Translations under genes and position numbers: made by a program | Part shown: in pieces, positions 53,233 to 62,503 of the stretch | Layout of the letters: each line of letters begins with the position of its first letter | Numbering within the stretch: position 1 is the stretch's first letter | Notes under the pieces: model-generated | The model's database searches: none | Seen by the model: only the letters and a program-made list of their open reading frames with translations | What the model was told of the DNA's origin: nothing | Source of the DNA: Leptolyngbya sp. FACHB-261 | GTDB lineage: Bacteria > Cyanobacteriota > Cyanobacteriia > FACHB-261 | Direction of reading: 5' to 3' | DNA length: 64,000 nucleotides | Assembly: GCF_014696065.1 (NCBI RefSeq) | Contig: NZ_JACJPL010000015.1 | Span: forward strand, 372,001 to 436,000

Positions 53233-53439
53233 CCGGTTGACCTAGACGGGTTACCCTGCTTCACCCTCCTGGGTGTGGGCAATCTCAATCTGAGTTGGGT
53301 AAACCATTAAAGAGGGGTAGTCAATATCCCTCGACGAGGGGATGAACTCTCTATCCACTTCGCACCGTGACGGCTCAGTGCCTCTGTTCAGAGCCGACTA
53401 CGTTGGGATGCAACTACCTCACCTACCAGGTCTATCCCT

Positions 53440-54150
53440 ATGAAACTGAAAGTAACTGACGATACCTTCTTCAAAGCAACGCCTAAACAGGCTAGCCAGC
53501 TCAAAGATACAGAGAAGGTTCTAATTAAGAAGAACACTGAATTTGCTGTTCACTCCCATGCACCAGCTGAGCACGAGCATGTGCGTGTGGCTTTGGCAGA
53601 TACCAGATTAGGACCAGAGCAAAAGAACACCTGGTACGTCTATGGCCCGCACATCGAGGTTGAGGGTACAGATGAGGACAACAACCCCAACGACCCTGAT
53701 GAGGACGGTGAGCCCAAGACTGGTCCTTTCAAGCTGCCGGGCAACAAAAGCATCTTCTACCTTTCAGACACGATTGTTCCCGGTGGCAGCTTCACCTGGG
53801 CAGAGGCAACCAAAAACGGCACGCGCATTCCGGTGAGTTCGGAAGTTGTTGTCAGCGTTATTAAGATCGCTAGGGTTTTAGAAGAAATTCGCGATTATTT
53901 GGGTGAAAAACCCGTGCGGGTTAACTCTTGGTACAGAGATCCAGCCAATAACAAGCGGGTGGGTGGGGCACGCGATAGCCGTCACCTCTATGGAGATGCT
54001 GTGGACTTCACTGTCCAAGGCATTCACCCTTCAGAAGTCCACCGTCGCCTTCATAACTGGTGGGGCTCTAAAGGGGGCCTAGCTAGCGCCAGCAACTTCA
54101 CCCATATTGACGCCAGAGGCTACCGGGCTCGATGGACCTATGGGCGTTAG
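53440..54150 (+). CDS. M15A-like peptidase with acidic insert
   Basis: 236 residues. N-terminal SH3-like beta domain (1-75, with VRVALADTRLG and WYVYGPHIEV), a very acidic stretch (about 77-92, DEDNNPNDPDEDGEP) that may bind calcium, and a C-terminal M15_3 domain with SRHLYGDAVDF (His182, Asp189) and THIDARGY (His222) as zinc ligands. Likely a peptidoglycan D,D-peptidase or endopeptidase. No signal peptide, so how it reaches the wall is unclear. Confidence 0.85.
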   Translation: MKLKVTDDTFFKATPKQASQLKDTEKVLIKKNTEFAVHSHAPAEHEHVRVALADTRLGPEQKNTWYVYGPHIEVEGTDEDNNPNDPDEDGEPKTGPFKLPGNKSIFYLSDTIVPGGSFTWAEATKNGTRIPVSSEVVVSVIKIARVLEEIRDYLGEKPVRVNSWYRDPANNKRVGGARDSRHLYGDAVDFTVQGIHPSEVHRRLHNWWGSKGGLASASNFTHIDARGYRARWTYGR

Positions 54151-54177
54151 AGGTTAGCGGACTGAACCAAGGAGAAG

Positions 54178-55002
54178 TTAGGCAAAACGGCTCCAGCCCA
54201 CCAGCAGGAACAGGACACCGCCCAGCACTAGACTAGCGATCACCACGACGCTGAGACTGAGCTGGGCGATGGCTGCTACCCACATGAGTAGAGCCACGGC
54301 TCCACAACCGACGCCAAACAGGTAGAGCAATTTCAGACGCTGCACCACCGACGCAGGAAGCAACCGGGCCGGTAAGGTTTCAGTGCCGACAGCAAAGAAA
54401 GACAGCAAACTTAAAGCCCATGCCCCCCAGCCGATTGAGTTGAGAGGCACATTCCCAGAAGACGGGTTGGGTTGGTTCAGACTAGTCTGAATGGCATCTG
54501 CAAGCTGATGGCTACCCGCAATGATGCCAGCTTCTCGATTGCCACGATTGAGTGAAGGAATGACGGTGCGGTTGAGAACTGAGGCAACTACATCGTCTCT
54601 TAGGCTAGCCCTCAAATAGGGCTGAATAGCAACTTCTGCCTTGCGCTCACCGACAGTGACTAGCAGGAGCGCGCCTCGAAGATCCCAAGTTTGAAGCAGT
54701 TCTCGGGCTAGTTGACGGGGAGTTCGGTTTGAAGGAGCCCGCAATATAGTTGCTACCCCTAAGCCAACGCCTGTACGGTTATAGAGGTCATTGAGCCTAA
54801 CGTTCAGGTTGTTCTCAGACGCTGGCGTCAGCAGTTGGCCTTGATCTGCAATCCAACTCTGCCGCTGCCGAGGATTGGGAATTAAGGCTTGGGTGATAGA
54901 CGTCTCTGAACGGTTAGTTTGGGCTACGGCTGGAGAAAGCCCAAGTAGCCCAAAGCAAGCCCAGACCAAGAGACCCAGGATTGCTAGACGGGTTAAGCGC
55001 AT
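54178..55002 (-). CDS. TPM domain (TLP18.3/Psb32-like) membrane protein
   Basis: 274 residues. Signal peptide (AILGLLVWACFGLLGLSPAVAQ), then a TPM domain (ENNLNVRLNDLYNRTGVGLGVATI; LRGALLLVTVGERKAEVAIQ) and two or three C-terminal helices. Related proteins are linked to photosystem II repair and thylakoid lumen acid phosphatase activity. It lies five bases after the SRPBCC gene, as third gene of an operon with the phosphohexomutase. Confidence 0.8.
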   Translation of the reverse strand: MRLTRLAILGLLVWACFGLLGLSPAVAQTNRSETSITQALIPNPRQRQSWIADQGQLLTPASENNLNVRLNDLYNRTGVGLGVATILRAPSNRTPRQLARELLQTWDLRGALLLVTVGERKAEVAIQPYLRASLRDDVVASVLNRTVIPSLNRGNREAGIIAGSHQLADAIQTSLNQPNPSSGNVPLNSIGWGAWALSLLSFFAVGTETLPARLLPASVVQRLKLLYLFGVGCGAVALLMWVAAIAQLSLSVVVIASLVLGGVLFLLVGWSRFA

Positions 55003-55007
55003 CAGTC

Positions 55008-55625
55008 TCAGCTAGTCGGGTAGCGTTCGCAAACTTGTTGTCGTACGGCTAACAGGTTAGCTGAGAGTTCTCGCTTCAAGCAGCGCTCGATGGCTATGAC
55101 AGGTGTGAGTCGCTTGGGCAAAACCTGAAGGCGATAGGTTAGGCGAGATCCCTCAGCCTCGGGATCTAACTGCCAGCAACCCCTAAACTCCTGGAAGTCA
55201 CCCTCCTGCATCTCAAACCGGATCTCATTAGGATAGTGCTCTTCCATCAGCAGCACGACCCGCGCCGAGAAGTTGAGAAACAAGACGTTCTGAGATCCGA
55301 CCTGCTCTAGTAGGATGCGCCCCTGACTGTCGTGACTCAGGTTGCTCTCAGCCAGGTTGGGGATGAAGTCTGCTAGGGCTTCATAATCAGTGAGCACCTG
55401 CCAGACCTGCTCTAGCGCTCGTGGCACTGTAATACTCGCGGTGAGGAGACGGGAGCGTCCCTCAGCTTTCGTGGTGATTTCGACGGCTTGCAATTCCCCT
55501 GGGGGCAGCCCCTCGACAGCCCCCAACTGGTCATTCGATTTACCCGTTTCATCTGAGAACAGCAGGTCCATTTGTACCCCACCCCTCGGTCTAGTAGGTA
55601 TTTTAACTTGATTTGCCTGCTGCAT
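55008..55625 (-). CDS. SRPBCC (START-like) family protein
   Basis: 205 residues. SITVPRALEQVWQVLTDYEA, LADFIPNLAESNLSHDSQGR and RLTYRLQVLPKRLTPV match the polyketide cyclase/COQ10-like domain that binds hydrophobic ligands. An internal ATG at 55571 (MDLLFSDETG) is an alternative start. Nine bases separate it from the stop of the upstream phosphohexomutase, so it is the middle gene of the operon. Ligand unknown. Confidence 0.85.
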   Translation of the reverse strand: MQQANQVKIPTRPRGGVQMDLLFSDETGKSNDQLGAVEGLPPGELQAVEITTKAEGRSRLLTASITVPRALEQVWQVLTDYEALADFIPNLAESNLSHDSQGRILLEQVGSQNVLFLNFSARVVLLMEEHYPNEIRFEMQEGDFQEFRGCWQLDPEAEGSRLTYRLQVLPKRLTPVIAIERCLKRELSANLLAVRQQVCERYPTS

Positions 55626-55634
55626 AGGTTTGCT

Positions 55635-57095
55635 CTAGCGGGCGGCCCAATCCTTCGCCCAGCGGAGAGTTTGCTGAACCAATTCGGGGGTCGCTGCTTC
55701 GCTGTAGAGCCGCAGGACAGGCTCGGTGCCACTGAACCGGATAATCAGCCAGCTACCATCCACCAGACGGAACTTATAACCATCAATGGTCAAGCAATCT
55801 GCTACGGCACGACCAGCAATCTCAGTAGGAGGTTGGGTTTGCAGTTGAGCCAAAAGCTTGGCTCGCACATCCATACTTGCCAGTGGTAAATCGATTCGGT
55901 CATAGACTGAAGTGTACCCAGCTTGCTGTTGCAAGGCACGATAAAGGTCACTCAGGTCCTTGCCACCTGCAACCATCGCTTCTAGCAAGTACAGACCTGA
56001 CAATAGCCCATCCCGCTCCGGAATGTGGGTGCCAAAGCCAATGCCACCCGACTCCTCACCGCCTAGTAGTACGGACGATGTGAGCATGCGATCGGCAATG
56101 TACTTGTAGCCAATCGGGGTTTCGTGGACTGGCAGGTTGTGCAGAGCAGCAACCTTGGGAATCAGGTCTGAACCGCTGATAGTCTTGACAATCTCACCTG
56201 TCAAACCTCGGTTGCGGGCCAGGTGATCGATCAGAACTGGAATCAGAATTTGGGGGCTCAAAAACTCACCGGCTCCGTTTACGGCGGCAATACGATCACT
56301 GTCGCCATCGAACACCAAACCGACGGAGAGCTTGTCCGGGTGCTCACGACGGAAGCGACGCATCTGACGGAAGAGTCCGGAGAGGTACTGAGGCAGCGGT
56401 TCTGGGGCACCGCCGCCAAATAGGGGGTCACGGCTACTATTCAGTTCGGTGACTTCAACTCCTAGCAGCTGAGCTAGACCACCGGCTGCAGCGCCATGCA
56501 TCACATCTGCAAACACAGTAATTTGCCCTTGTTCGATGGCTGCCCGAATGCGAGGGATGTCCACTTTGGAGCGCAAGACTTCGCAGTAGCTGGGCCAGGG
56601 ATCAAAAGTGGTCAGGCTGCCAGGGGCAACATCGGGGGCAGCAGTTTCCTGCTTGAGCAATGCCTCAATCTGCTTAGTCACTTCTGGTGAAACAGAACCA
56701 CCAAAGGAGCCCTTAACTTTCAACCCGTTATAGCTGCCAGGATTGTGGCTGGCGGTAATTACGATAGCTCCTAGAGCTCCCAAGCTCTTGGCCGCCCAGC
56801 TAAAAGCAGGGGTGGGAGCATAGCCTTCTCCGAGGTATACATCAAAGCCCGCTCGCACAACTGCTTCCGCAGCCCGTTGTGCAAATTGCTCTGATAGAAA
56901 GCGCCGGTCGTAACCAACGATTATCAGTTTGCTCCGGTTCTCCGCACCGTAGGTTTCAGCCAGAACTCGGGCTGCCAGGGGCGCAACTTGAGCCACTCGC
57001 TCGAAGGTGAAATCTGCCGCAATTAGGCCACGCCAGCCATCGGTGCCGAACTGGATGGGGGCTACCTGGGACGGGATCCGGGTCGGTTGAGCCAT
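55635..57095 (-). CDS. Phosphoglucomutase/phosphomannomutase family protein
   Basis: Alpha-D-phosphohexomutase, 486 residues from the ATG at 57095 (MAQPTRIPSQ); an ATG at 57143 would add 16. Catalytic serine loop TASHNPGSYNG (Ser116), Mg-binding loop DGDSDR, sugar-binding GEESGG and phosphate loop RFSGTEP are all intact. Interconverts hexose 1- and 6-phosphates for glycogen or cell-surface sugars. Confidence 0.92.
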   Translation of the reverse strand: MAQPTRIPSQVAPIQFGTDGWRGLIAADFTFERVAQVAPLAARVLAETYGAENRSKLIIVGYDRRFLSEQFAQRAAEAVVRAGFDVYLGEGYAPTPAFSWAAKSLGALGAIVITASHNPGSYNGLKVKGSFGGSVSPEVTKQIEALLKQETAAPDVAPGSLTTFDPWPSYCEVLRSKVDIPRIRAAIEQGQITVFADVMHGAAAGGLAQLLGVEVTELNSSRDPLFGGGAPEPLPQYLSGLFRQMRRFRREHPDKLSVGLVFDGDSDRIAAVNGAGEFLSPQILIPVLIDHLARNRGLTGEIVKTISGSDLIPKVAALHNLPVHETPIGYKYIADRMLTSSVLLGGEESGGIGFGTHIPERDGLLSGLYLLEAMVAGGKDLSDLYRALQQQAGYTSVYDRIDLPLASMDVRAKLLAQLQTQPPTEIAGRAVADCLTIDGYKFRLVDGSWLIIRFSGTEPVLRLYSEAATPELVQQTLRWAKDWAAR

Positions 57096-57311
57096 AGCGA
57101 TTTCGAGGTCTCGTAGATTGAGGGCAATAGGCCAGAACTGCACCCAATCTACGAGAATCCCTGAGCTTACCGGTTAGCTGCTGTTGAAGATTCGGACAGA
57201 GTCTTTGAAGATCTAGTGAAGGCCGAGGCAGATCAAGCCTCGATAAAGACTAGCCTGAGCCCTAGCGACTCAAGCTTGTAGACTAAGGGGGTGCTGCGTC
57301 CTTACGTTTCA

Positions 57312-57944
57312 ATGCCCCTCGATCTCAGCTTCCCAATTGATCAGCTTCGCTTCGATAACCAGGGATTATTACCAGCTATTGTTCAGGATTACCTGGATGG
57401 AACGGTACTGATGCTGGCCTGGATGAACCAGGACTCGTTGCACAAGACACTTGAAACGGGGCGTACCTGGTTCTGGAGCCGTTCTCGGCAAGAGCTGTGG
57501 CCTAAGGGCGAAACCTCAGGCCATGTGCAATGGGTCAAGTCAATCCGCTACGACTGCGATAGCGATGCCCTACTGCTGAGTGTGGAGCAGGTTGGCGATG
57601 TTGCCTGCCACACGGGTGAGCGCAGTTGCTTCTTTGGAACGGGTGAGGCCTCGGTACAACCGCCTGCCGATTCGCTCTCCCAACTCTATGCAGTAATCAC
57701 GGACCGCCGCGACCACCCCAAACCGGATTCGTATACCTGTAGCCTGTTTCGGGGTGGAGACAACAAAATCCTCAAGAAAATTGGCGAAGAAGCTGCCGAA
57801 GTTGTCATGGCTTGCAAGGATGACGAGCCTGAGGCAATTGCGGGGGAAGTAGCCGATTTGTTCTACCACACGCTGGTCGCTCTCGCCCATCACCAGGTGG
57901 ACCTCAAAGCGGTCTACCGCAAGCTCCAAGAGCGAAGAGGTTAA
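57312..57944 (+). CDS. hisIE: Bifunctional phosphoribosyl-AMP cyclohydrolase / phosphoribosyl-ATP pyrophosphatase
   Basis: Catalyses steps 2 and 3 of histidine synthesis. N-terminal HisI domain ([41 protein letters not shown] with metal-binding Cys/Asp) and C-terminal HisE domain ([20 protein letters not shown]). ATG at 57312 is chosen; a GTG at 57291 would add seven residues. Bifunctional HisIE is the usual form in cyanobacteria. No other his genes adjacent. Confidence 0.94.
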   Translation: MPLDLSFPIDQLRFDNQGLLPAIVQDYLDGTVLMLAWMNQDSLHKTLETGRTWFWSRSRQELWPKGETSGHVQWVKSIRYDCDSDALLLSVEQVGDVACHTGERSCFFGTGEASVQPPADSLSQLYAVITDRRDHPKPDSYTCSLFRGGDNKILKKIGEEAAEVVMACKDDEPEAIAGEVADLFYHTLVALAHHQVDLKAVYRKLQERRG

Positions 57945-58257
57945 AGCCCTTCGTCCCTCCTAGACACCCTGACCTTAAAGAACCGGGTAGCTCTGCTAGT
58001 TGCGGTCTAGAGGTTGAAAAGGAAAACACTGCAACAAAGCATAAATACCTGTTCCGCTAGGTATACCTCTTTAGCAATAACTAATTTCTTCCGGATCTGG
58101 GGCTTCCGGTTTTGTATGCAATTCTTTGTAAGTTTCTAAGAGTTTTGGCTAGACAGGCTGGGGCCACTTCCGTATTTTTAAGGATAGGGGTCAGCCACAC
58201 AGAAGTATCAAAGAAGGCTTGTCCAAAGCAGAGCTACGGACATAGATCCCGTCTGGG
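57945..58257. other. Intergenic region
   Basis: 312 bases; contains a weak palindromic ACCTGTTCCGCTAGGTAT word near 58048, otherwise nothing recognisable. Confidence 0.3.
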
Positions 58258-59313
58258 GTGAGTATGGCATACAGCAATTGGTCAATGGCCGGTTCACACT
58301 ACCCACTAATCTACGTCCCGGAGCCAGTGGCAGGGCTGAGCAAAAAGCTGCCACCACCCGTTCCCCGCTACCGTTGCCAGTCTCTACCTGAGAAACCTAG
58401 AGCGAAGAAGACGCATTTGGGGGTGCTGATCGCGGAAGGCACTGCTGGTTTGACTCTGTGGCTTTCAGCGCTAGCAGTGATGCAAGGCGCAGCTATCAGT
58501 TTGGGTGGTGTGTTTCTGGGCCTAATGCTGCTGGTGATCCGCATCCAGATTGCTCAGAACCGGGCGCACAAGGCTCAGGTGAAACGCTATCAGGAGGCTG
58601 TACGGTCACACCTCATGGTGGAAAGCTATCGACGGGAGGCCTATCGGGAGATGGTACGGGAGCGCGAAGAGATTCTTAATGATCCCAGTCGCTTGAGTGC
58701 TTACCGACGTCAAATCCTCAACGATGCGCTTAGTTCCATTCAGTGTTTTCGCAACCCTGCGGCTGATTGGCAAGAACCAGAAAAGGCTTATGAGTTTCGC
58801 TTTCTAAATTATCTGGAACGGTATTTTCCAGGGCGGGTATATCGGGGCAACTTGCTCCTTGTGCCTGATCTGCCGCCGGATTGTGTTTTGGATTTTGCTT
58901 ACATCGATACGGTTACAGGCATACATATCAATATTGAAGTGGATGAGCCTTTTTTCCTGGATGCTAGTACGGGCTCTTGCGAACCACGCAATTTTGTCGG
59001 CAGTTCTGATTTGCGCGACAAACTACTGGCAGATAAAGGCTGGATCGTGATTCATTTCGCAGAGGAACAGGTCATTCGCGCACCCAAGAGTTGCTGCAAG
59101 GCTGTGGCGTTGACCATTGCTGACCTCACTGGCAATCAATTTTTGCTAGCTGCTTTTGAAGATATTCCTAAGCTGCAACCGGTACCGCGTTGGACAGCGG
59201 AAGAGTCGATGCGCATGGCAGTAGAGGAGTTTCGTTCTCGAAAAGCTCAGAAGAAGGCAGCGGGTGTCAAGTCACGCTTGCTACCCGATCAGTCCCGAGC
59301 AGGAATGTCGTAG
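58258..59313 (+). CDS. Membrane protein with possible DUF559-like nuclease-fold domain
   Basis: 351 residues. A GTG at 58258 gives MSMAYSNWSM; an ATG is six bases later. Two helices at about 55-100, a helical basic linker (YREMVREREEILNDPSRLSA), then a C-terminal domain with PDLPPDCVLDFAYID, HINIEVDEP and SSDLRDKLLADKGWIVIHFA. The D-x(n)-E-V-D and the following beta strand with trailing helix resemble the PD-(D/E)xK nuclease fold seen in DUF559, but the key lysine position is replaced by D in EVDE. A related non-catalytic role is equally possible. Confidence 0.72.
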   Translation: MSMAYSNWSMAGSHYPLIYVPEPVAGLSKKLPPPVPRYRCQSLPEKPRAKKTHLGVLIAEGTAGLTLWLSALAVMQGAAISLGGVFLGLMLLVIRIQIAQNRAHKAQVKRYQEAVRSHLMVESYRREAYREMVREREEILNDPSRLSAYRRQILNDALSSIQCFRNPAADWQEPEKAYEFRFLNYLERYFPGRVYRGNLLLVPDLPPDCVLDFAYIDTVTGIHINIEVDEPFFLDASTGSCEPRNFVGSSDLRDKLLADKGWIVIHFAEEQVIRAPKSCCKAVALTIADLTGNQFLLAAFEDIPKLQPVPRWTAEESMRMAVEEFRSRKAQKKAAGVKSRLLPDQSRAGMS

Positions 59314-59357
59314 TTGTAATCGAGAAGTTCTGATCCAGAAAGAGTTAGCCCAAAATT

Positions 59358-59530
59358 CTATTTAGAGCATTTGCGGCTTAGCACTAGCTGCCCATTGCCA
59401 AGCCGATACATACCCTCACTTTTTACTACTGGATCGCCAATCTGCTAAGAACGATTGCTGCTGGCTAAATTGTTGGCAGCAGAGGAATTGTGCAGGTTTC
59501 AAATGTAGAACTTGACCTTGCTGGTGTGGC
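59358..59530 (-). pseudogene. Decayed C-terminus of a TPS exoprotein
   Basis: On the minus strand one frame reads RSSSTFETCTIPLLPTI and another IGDPVVKSEGMYRLGNGQLV followed by LSRKCSK and a TAG stop at 59360-59358. These line up with LSSSTFETYTVPSSN and VGDPIEEPDAAYHLSNGQVV-LSRKCF at the end of the intact exoprotein at 62504. A frameshift and an in-frame TAG separate the two matches, so this is a dead second copy. Confidence 0.78.
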
Positions 59531-59558
59531 TTCTGACCTTGGGACTCAGAGAACCAGG

Positions 59559-59747
59559 CTTTTGGTCTTTAGTCCCAGAGTTTTGGTCCAGCACACCAAG
59601 CTTCTCATTCAGCTCCCCAAAGTTCTGATCTTTAGCTGCAAGCTTTTGATCGAGGACAACAAGCTTTTGATTGAACTCCCCAGAATTCTGGCGAAGCTCT
59701 CCAAAGTTTTGTTCTAGCTCACCAAGTTTCTGATCTAGCACCCCACA
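59559..59747 (-). repeat. Nine tandem 21-bp units encoding heptads
   Basis: Nine imperfect 21-base units, starting CTTTTGGTC... at 59559 and ending near 59747. In the minus frame each unit encodes a heptad such as LDQKLGE, LEQNFGE, LRQNSGE, FNQKLVV, ideal for a coiled coil. The frame starts only at a GTG (59741) with a TAA just upstream and runs into the TPS remnant in the wrong phase, so it is likely a fragment of a repeat protein rather than a gene. Confidence 0.72.
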
Positions 59748-59971
59748 CTTTTATTCCAAGTTTCAAGCCTTATGATCAACCTCACCGACCTCAACTCAGA
59801 GAAACCAGCTCTGCGCTTTGTGCTCGTTGGCTCATGACAAGCGGTGTAAGACAACCGCCTACGATTGCGGCAACTGGGCTTTGCTGAGCTGCACGAGTGG
59901 AATCCACCTTAGGCCATTGCCAGTCATCCCAATTGAGTGGTTAGTGTTCTCATTCGCGCGATTACTGGCTA

Positions 59972-60004
59972 GAGCAAGCTGAGGGCTTAACTCTCAGCTT
60001 GCTC
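59972..60004. other. Twelve-base palindromic hairpin
   Basis: GAGCAAGCTGAG (59972-59983) and CTCAGCTTGCTC (59993-60004) are perfectly complementary with a nine-base loop. No T-run on either strand; lies downstream of the calpain gene on the minus strand and may protect its 3' end. The word AGCTTGCT is shared with the terminator at 62433-62470. Confidence 0.5.
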
Positions 60005-60069
60005 CGCTCCTTCCCGTTCAAGTCGCTCCCTTAGCAGAGACTGTGCCAATTAACCTTGCCAACCAGGGC

Positions 60070-62265
60070 TCAGGCAATTGCAACTCTATCTAGCTGATTG
60101 CGGAAGCTGGCAAACGATAGGTTGATGAAACCATCATCTGAGTTGCCGTTAGCAGCCCGACCATCATATCCCCAGGGATTGCGTAACACGACCCGTTGTT
60201 GACCATTGCTGCTGACATAGACGTTGGTGATTGAGTAGGCGTGCAAGCCCACGATATCTCTTGTAGCAGGTTCTCTATAGCGGCCCACAGAGATGAATCG
60301 ATTGTTGGTGAACGCGCTTTGCAGTTGGCCAAAGCTGATCTCACCTGTATTGAACACACTGGGTCTGCGTCCAGTTACAAACTCTAGAGGCCGTTCTATC
60401 TGATCGCCATTGCCAATCAACTCGTAGCCAGGTCTACCGTTGTACCACTCTTGCCACTGCGCATAAGCCCGCGTCACTAGCGGTGTCCAAAGCACATTAT
60501 TGGGGTTATTGGGATTAGCACTGCCGCTAGCCTGTGCTCCAAACAATTCTCCATTGAACACCGCTAGACGACGATCTACCGTTTCATACTCCGCCTTGCC
60601 ATTGGAGAAAAAGCGCACCGCATAAGAGCCATCACCGTTGTCTGTAATCATGCTGTTAACTACAGCGCTGCTGGTATTGCCAAAGCCATTAACTTGAGGT
60701 CCGAAGGTTGCTCCCAAAGCAGCCAAAAAAGTGCAATCTCCTAAGTCGCGCTGGTCAATATCGCCGATGCGAGCCAGACCTGAAGGGCCAAATAGATTGC
60801 CCTGAACCTGTACATGGGTCAGAGGATACTCATTAAACTGTGGCGTGGGGGTATAAGTGCCCAAGAACCAGCGACCTACGTTAGATCCAAAGAGACTGGC
60901 GGACATATTGCTACTGGTTCCTTCCACAACTTGAGCAGCAAGCCAGCGAACTGGATTACTCATCCTGAAGCGGTTATTGGTATTGACCAGAGCCCACAGG
61001 TCAGCCTGCTCATTCACATCAATAATTGAGTCATCCTGCACACTGCGGAAGATAGACAGCATATCGTTACGGCTGAAATTGCTATCAGCCGCGAGATTAC
61101 GTGCCTGAAACACAACATCCGAATCCCTTAGATTCTGAGCAAACCAATCGCTTGGAGCAGTTGAAGATAAACCCAATGTATAGAGCGTATTGGCATTGCG
61201 GTGAGAATTCACACGGACATAGTAGACCCCTGCATCTAAGGAGAGATCGAGCGTTTCTGAGCGAAGACCACTGTTCGTCGATCTAGCCACTACCGAACCT
61301 CTGCTATTAAGCACAAACAGATCGGCATCGGCTCTGAGATTGGTGAGTGACAGATCGAGAGCGCTGTTCTGTCCTAGCTGGAAGCGATAGTAGTCAGTAG
61401 AGTCAATACCGCTAACCGCTTCGGTTCTGTAGCGGTTTTGGTTATAGCCTGGGGAACCAAGGTTTGAGGCGGTGTTGAGCGCACTACCAGGATCCGAACG
61501 TGAATTTCCACTCCAGTAGCTTAAAGCGTAGCCGGTGCTAGCATTTTCCCAAGCGGTAACCTCGATATAGTAACTGCCCGCAGCTAAGTTACGGCTGATC
61601 CATTCAGCTTGAGTCCCATCAGCTACAGAACTAGCAATCACATTGCCTTGACTATTCAACAAGCGCAGGTCAGCATCGCCAGTCAAACCGTGCAGCGCAA
61701 GATTAAAACGACCCGCCTGGGTTAACTGGCAGCGATAAACATCACTGGTATCATTAATATCAACAAACTCGCGGCGAATCCCCACCAAACTGCCCCTGCC
61801 ACCCCCAAGGTTTGAGGCCGTTGCCAACGTAGAGCCAGGATCAGCTGCTGTTCCAACTCTGGGTGCGTTAGCAGTGACTAAACGATGGTTGGTGAGCGGA
61901 TCCGAGCTTGAATTACCAACCAGAGCAGCACTTGCAACATTGCCAGTCAGCGCATCAACTTCAACTCTGGCCGTTGATGCACCCACTCGATGATTTCCAG
62001 TATTGATAGCTCTAATATCTAAGAGGTTGGCACTGCTCTGGTTAATACCCGTCAGAGTATCCTCATCCGCAGAAGTATAATTAAGCAAAGAGTGGCTTTC
62101 GGAACTGAAGCCAACAGAGTTTCGAGTTGAGGTATTAGCTAGTGAGGCCGTTCCCTCTAAGCCAGAATCGGGACTCAGGTTAGAGGTTCCTATGGTTGAG
62201 GAACCGAGGCCAACCGTTGAATATAGAACACTGCTAGAGTCAGAAACCGATAAATCACTGTGCAT
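60070..62265 (-). CDS. Calpain-family (C2) cysteine protease with two PPC domains
   Basis: 731 residues. Ser/Thr-rich N-terminus (1-140), two pre-peptidase C-terminal domains (about 141-250 and 257-367, the second with SALDLSLTNLRADADLFVLN), a linker domain (about 375-480) and a calpain domain: Gln505, Cys511 (DIDQRDLGDCTFLAALGA), His675 (GLHAYSITNVY) and Asn696 (LRNPWG), all catalytic residues present. No classical signal peptide, so export would be by another route. It lies between a TPS exoprotein gene and a decayed copy of that gene's end. Calpain-like proteases are uncommon in bacteria but known in cyanobacteria. Confidence 0.88.
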   Translation of the reverse strand: MHSDLSVSDSSSVLYSTVGLGSSTIGTSNLSPDSGLEGTASLANTSTRNSVGFSSESHSLLNYTSADEDTLTGINQSSANLLDIRAINTGNHRVGASTARVEVDALTGNVASAALVGNSSSDPLTNHRLVTANAPRVGTAADPGSTLATASNLGGGRGSLVGIRREFVDINDTSDVYRCQLTQAGRFNLALHGLTGDADLRLLNSQGNVIASSVADGTQAEWISRNLAAGSYYIEVTAWENASTGYALSYWSGNSRSDPGSALNTASNLGSPGYNQNRYRTEAVSGIDSTDYYRFQLGQNSALDLSLTNLRADADLFVLNSRGSVVARSTNSGLRSETLDLSLDAGVYYVRVNSHRNANTLYTLGLSSTAPSDWFAQNLRDSDVVFQARNLAADSNFSRNDMLSIFRSVQDDSIIDVNEQADLWALVNTNNRFRMSNPVRWLAAQVVEGTSSNMSASLFGSNVGRWFLGTYTPTPQFNEYPLTHVQVQGNLFGPSGLARIGDIDQRDLGDCTFLAALGATFGPQVNGFGNTSSAVVNSMITDNGDGSYAVRFFSNGKAEYETVDRRLAVFNGELFGAQASGSANPNNPNNVLWTPLVTRAYAQWQEWYNGRPGYELIGNGDQIERPLEFVTGRRPSVFNTGEISFGQLQSAFTNNRFISVGRYREPATRDIVGLHAYSITNVYVSSNGQQRVVLRNPWGYDGRAANGNSDDGFINLSFASFRNQLDRVAIA

Positions 62266-62432
62266 GTTAAATTCCCTGCTGGCTCGTAAGGGTTAGTGGA
62301 ACAGGCGTTAGCTAATTCTTTGACTCACGCAATCGATATGGTAGAGAGCGACACTAACTATTGCATTGACAGCAGCGGCAATTCGCTTTCCAAATCTGGA
62401 AAGCGAAACTCATTTTTTGGAAAGCTTGCTAC

Positions 62433-62470
62433 AAAAACGCAGCAAGCTTGGCGCCCTCGCCAAGCTTGCT
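62433..62470 (-). terminator. Intrinsic terminator of the TPS exoprotein gene
   Basis: AGCAAGCTTGGCG (62441-62453), loop of four, CGCCAAGCTTGCT (62458-62470): thirteen-base perfect stem. On the minus strand it is followed by GCGTTTTTG. It lies about 35 bases after the stop of the gene ending at 62504. A second small hairpin (CGCTTTCCA-aatc-TGGAAAGCG) follows nearby at about 62387. Confidence 0.82.
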
Positions 62471-62503
62471 CAACTCATGCCAAAGCCTCACTCAAGCTGG
62501 TTT

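Noticed and set aside
59490-59717. Plus-strand frame across the 21-bp repeats
   Set aside because: The plus frame is only the complement of the heptad pattern; the minus frame gives the coherent coiled-coil heptads.
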